NCBI GenBank assembly: GCA_009917455.1
Contig: QZDS01000019.1
Location: 32,943 to 96,942, forward strand
DNA from: a bacterium 1xD8-48
GTDB lineage: Bacteria > Bacillota > Clostridia > Lachnospirales > Lachnospiraceae
DNA length: 64,000 nt
Direction: 5' to 3'
The notes under the pieces were generated by a model. The model saw only the letters and a program-made list of their open reading frames with translations. It did not search any database and had not been told where the DNA came from. Position 1 is the first letter of the stretch; every line of letters begins with the position of its first letter. A program made the position numbers and the translations under genes. Positions 62,779 through 64,000 of the stretch are shown piece after piece.

Positions 62779-63162
62779 ATGAGCTCAATTCACCTGACAG
62801 AGGGAGAAATGGAGATTATGGAGGTGCTGTGGGAATGCGAAAGACCCATGGGGTTTGGCGAATTGCATAAGTGCGTGAATGACCGGACAAAAAGAAACTG
62901 GAAAAAGCAGACCGTGAACACCCTGCTTTTCAGGATAAGACAGAAAAATCTGGCGGGGGATGTCAGCGAAAGCGGACGCAGGCTTTATATACCGCTTATC
63001 ACCCGGAACGAATATATAAAGAAAATATCACGGGAGTTCCTTGACAGGAACTGCGAGGGTTCCTTTTCCAAAATGCTCACAGCCTTAAACGGCGGCGAAA
63101 AGGTGAGCGAGGAGGAAAGGAACGAGCTGAAACGTATCCTGGAGGAATGGGAGAAAGAATGA
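62779..63162 (+). CDS. BlaI/MecI/CopY-family repressor, orphan
   Basis: A 127-residue protein with the BlaI winged helix (LTEGEMEIMEVLWECERPM, then WKKQTVNTLLFRIRQKNL) and a C-terminal helix. AGGAGG lies a few bases before the ATG. No M56 partner follows; instead a decayed sugar permease starts 12 nt after it. It differs strongly in sequence from the repressor at 40405. Target unknown. Confidence 0.85.
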   Translation: MSSIHLTEGEMEIMEVLWECERPMGFGELHKCVNDRTKRNWKKQTVNTLLFRIRQKNLAGDVSESGRRLYIPLITRNEYIKKISREFLDRNCEGSFSKMLTALNGGEKVSEEERNELKRILEEWEKE

Positions 63163-63173
63163 GGAGGCACAAA

Positions 63174-63897
63174 ATGAAAAAAACACAAAAAACGAAAAAA
63201 GACTTTCTGTGTCTGCTTTTTATCCTGCCCAGTCTGGCGGGAATGTGCTTTTTTTACATTGTCCCGTTCCTGTCCACGCTGTATTATTCCCTGATTAACA
63301 ACATGGCGGATAAAAAATGGGGAAAGATGGTTCTGTTTTTTTCTGCTGATTCCGCTGATTGTACCCTCCGGAACCACCATTGCCTTCTGGAAATCGGTTT
63401 TCGGAAAGACAGGGCTTATCAGCAGTCTGTGGCAGATGGCGGGAAATAAGTCCTTAAGCCTTGAAAACAGCGGCTGGGCCTTTGTGGTGATTGTTATCGT
63501 GTTCCTGTGGAAGAATATCAGCTTTTCCATCGTTTTATTCTGGTCGGGAATCAACTGGATTCCCAAGGCCTATTATGAACAGAGCCAGATAGACGGAGCC
63601 ACCTTCTGGGAGCAGTTTAAGTACATAACCTGGATATATTTAAGCCCTACCACCTTTGTGGTACTGCTGATGTCGATTGTAAATTCCTTTAAGGTGTTTA
63701 AGGAAGTCTACATGCTGTACGGGGCTTATCCCACGCCGTCTATTTACATGCTGCAGCACTATATGAATAACCAGTTCACGGCCATGAACATGCAAAAGCT
63801 TTCAGCCTCCGCATGGGTGATGTTTGTGGTTCTCGGCGCCATGCTGTGGATTGTCTGTAAGCTGCAGTGCCGCATGACGGATTACTCCGGCGGGTAA
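63174..63897 (+). pseudogene. Sugar ABC transporter permease (MalF-like), deleted and frameshifted
   Basis: The start has AGGAGG upstream and the first 45 residues (FLCLLFILPSLAGMCFFYIVP) match the N-terminus of a CUT1 permease. After MADKK family sequence jumps to the FFLLIPLIVPSGTTIAFWKSVFG region, losing about 55-60 residues (second helix), and the frame shifts in the T-run near 63334-63341. The remainder, in the other frame to 63897, is complete, with EAA-like YEQSQIDGATFWEQFKYITW. No binding protein or second permease is seen before the window ends. Confidence 0.75.
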
Positions 63898-64000
63898 CGG
63901 GCCGGACGGCTGTAAGGCGGATAATTGATATAACTTCTCGGAATCTCAATGAATGTGATTCTAACTGAAAATTGACAACTGAATATGGTGCAGGAAAAGA
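63898..64000. other. Terminal non-coding stretch
   Basis: About 100 bp after the permease remnant hold no gene. TTGACA at 63974-63979 may be the -35 of a promoter continuing outside the window. Confidence 0.3.

Overview
The window looks like a chromosomal segment of a gut-type Gram-positive anaerobe of the Lachnospiraceae (Clostridia). The grounds are mid-range GC content, strong AGGAGG ribosome-binding sites, many YesM/YesN two-component pairs next to LplB/YtcP-type sugar ABC transporters, lipoprotein binding proteins, and numerous glycoside hydrolases. The species cannot be named from the sequence alone. No rRNA, tRNA, CRISPR array or intact transposase was seen.

Layout. (1) 1-7002: the first codons of a response regulator on the minus strand, a 2080-residue membrane-anchored surface protein, and the remains of a nucleoside phosphorylase gene. 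(2) 7105-11890: a promoter followed by an operon of ADP-ribosylglycohydrolase-family protein, PfkB sugar kinase and GPH-type transporter. (3) 12055-24925: GH38 alpha-mannosidase, YesL-like protein, YesM/YesN pair, two permeases, binding lipoprotein and GH13 enzyme, i.e. sensing, uptake and cleavage of an oligosaccharide. (4) 24926-27375: an AT-rich islet with two toxin-antitoxin pairs and a NERD protein. (5) 27425-28348: a nucleoside hydrolase. (6) 28465-31712 (minus): TetR regulator, radical SAM enzyme and flippase-like membrane protein, with periodic operator-like repeats. (7) 31814-35003: a scar where a GH4 gene and a permease gene both lost their 5' ends, then a GH105-type hydrolase. (8) 35134-40200: DUF4143 ATPase, MATE exporter, CocE-type hydrolase. 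(9) 40300-45592: BlaI, a BlaR1-like M56 protein, a frameshifted two-component system and a class D beta-lactamase-like lipoprotein. (10) 45774-48691: BMP-type and DUF5722-like lipoproteins; then a third toxin-antitoxin pair. (11) 49530-60614: TIM-barrel isomerase, 2-hydroxyacid dehydrogenase, YesM kinase, two permeases, binding lipoprotein, TIM-barrel protein, YesN regulator and glycerate 2-kinase. This reads as one regulon feeding a sugar or sugar acid through hydroxypyruvate/glycerate to glycolysis. (12) 60709-64000: a PD-(D/E)XK-type ATPase gene, a structured repeat-like stretch, an orphan BlaI-type repressor and a decayed sugar permease.

Two themes stand out. Several genes act on ribosides (ADP-ribosylglycohydrolase family, nucleoside hydrolase, phosphorylase remnant, ribokinase-like kinase, BMP lipoprotein). 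The segment is also eroding: at least six genes are truncated, deleted or frameshifted among otherwise intact neighbours. The best candidates for poorly described biology are the TetR/radical SAM/flippase module with its 29-bp-spaced repeats and the BlaI/M56/class D lipoprotein set, which may be a split BlaR1-type sensor.
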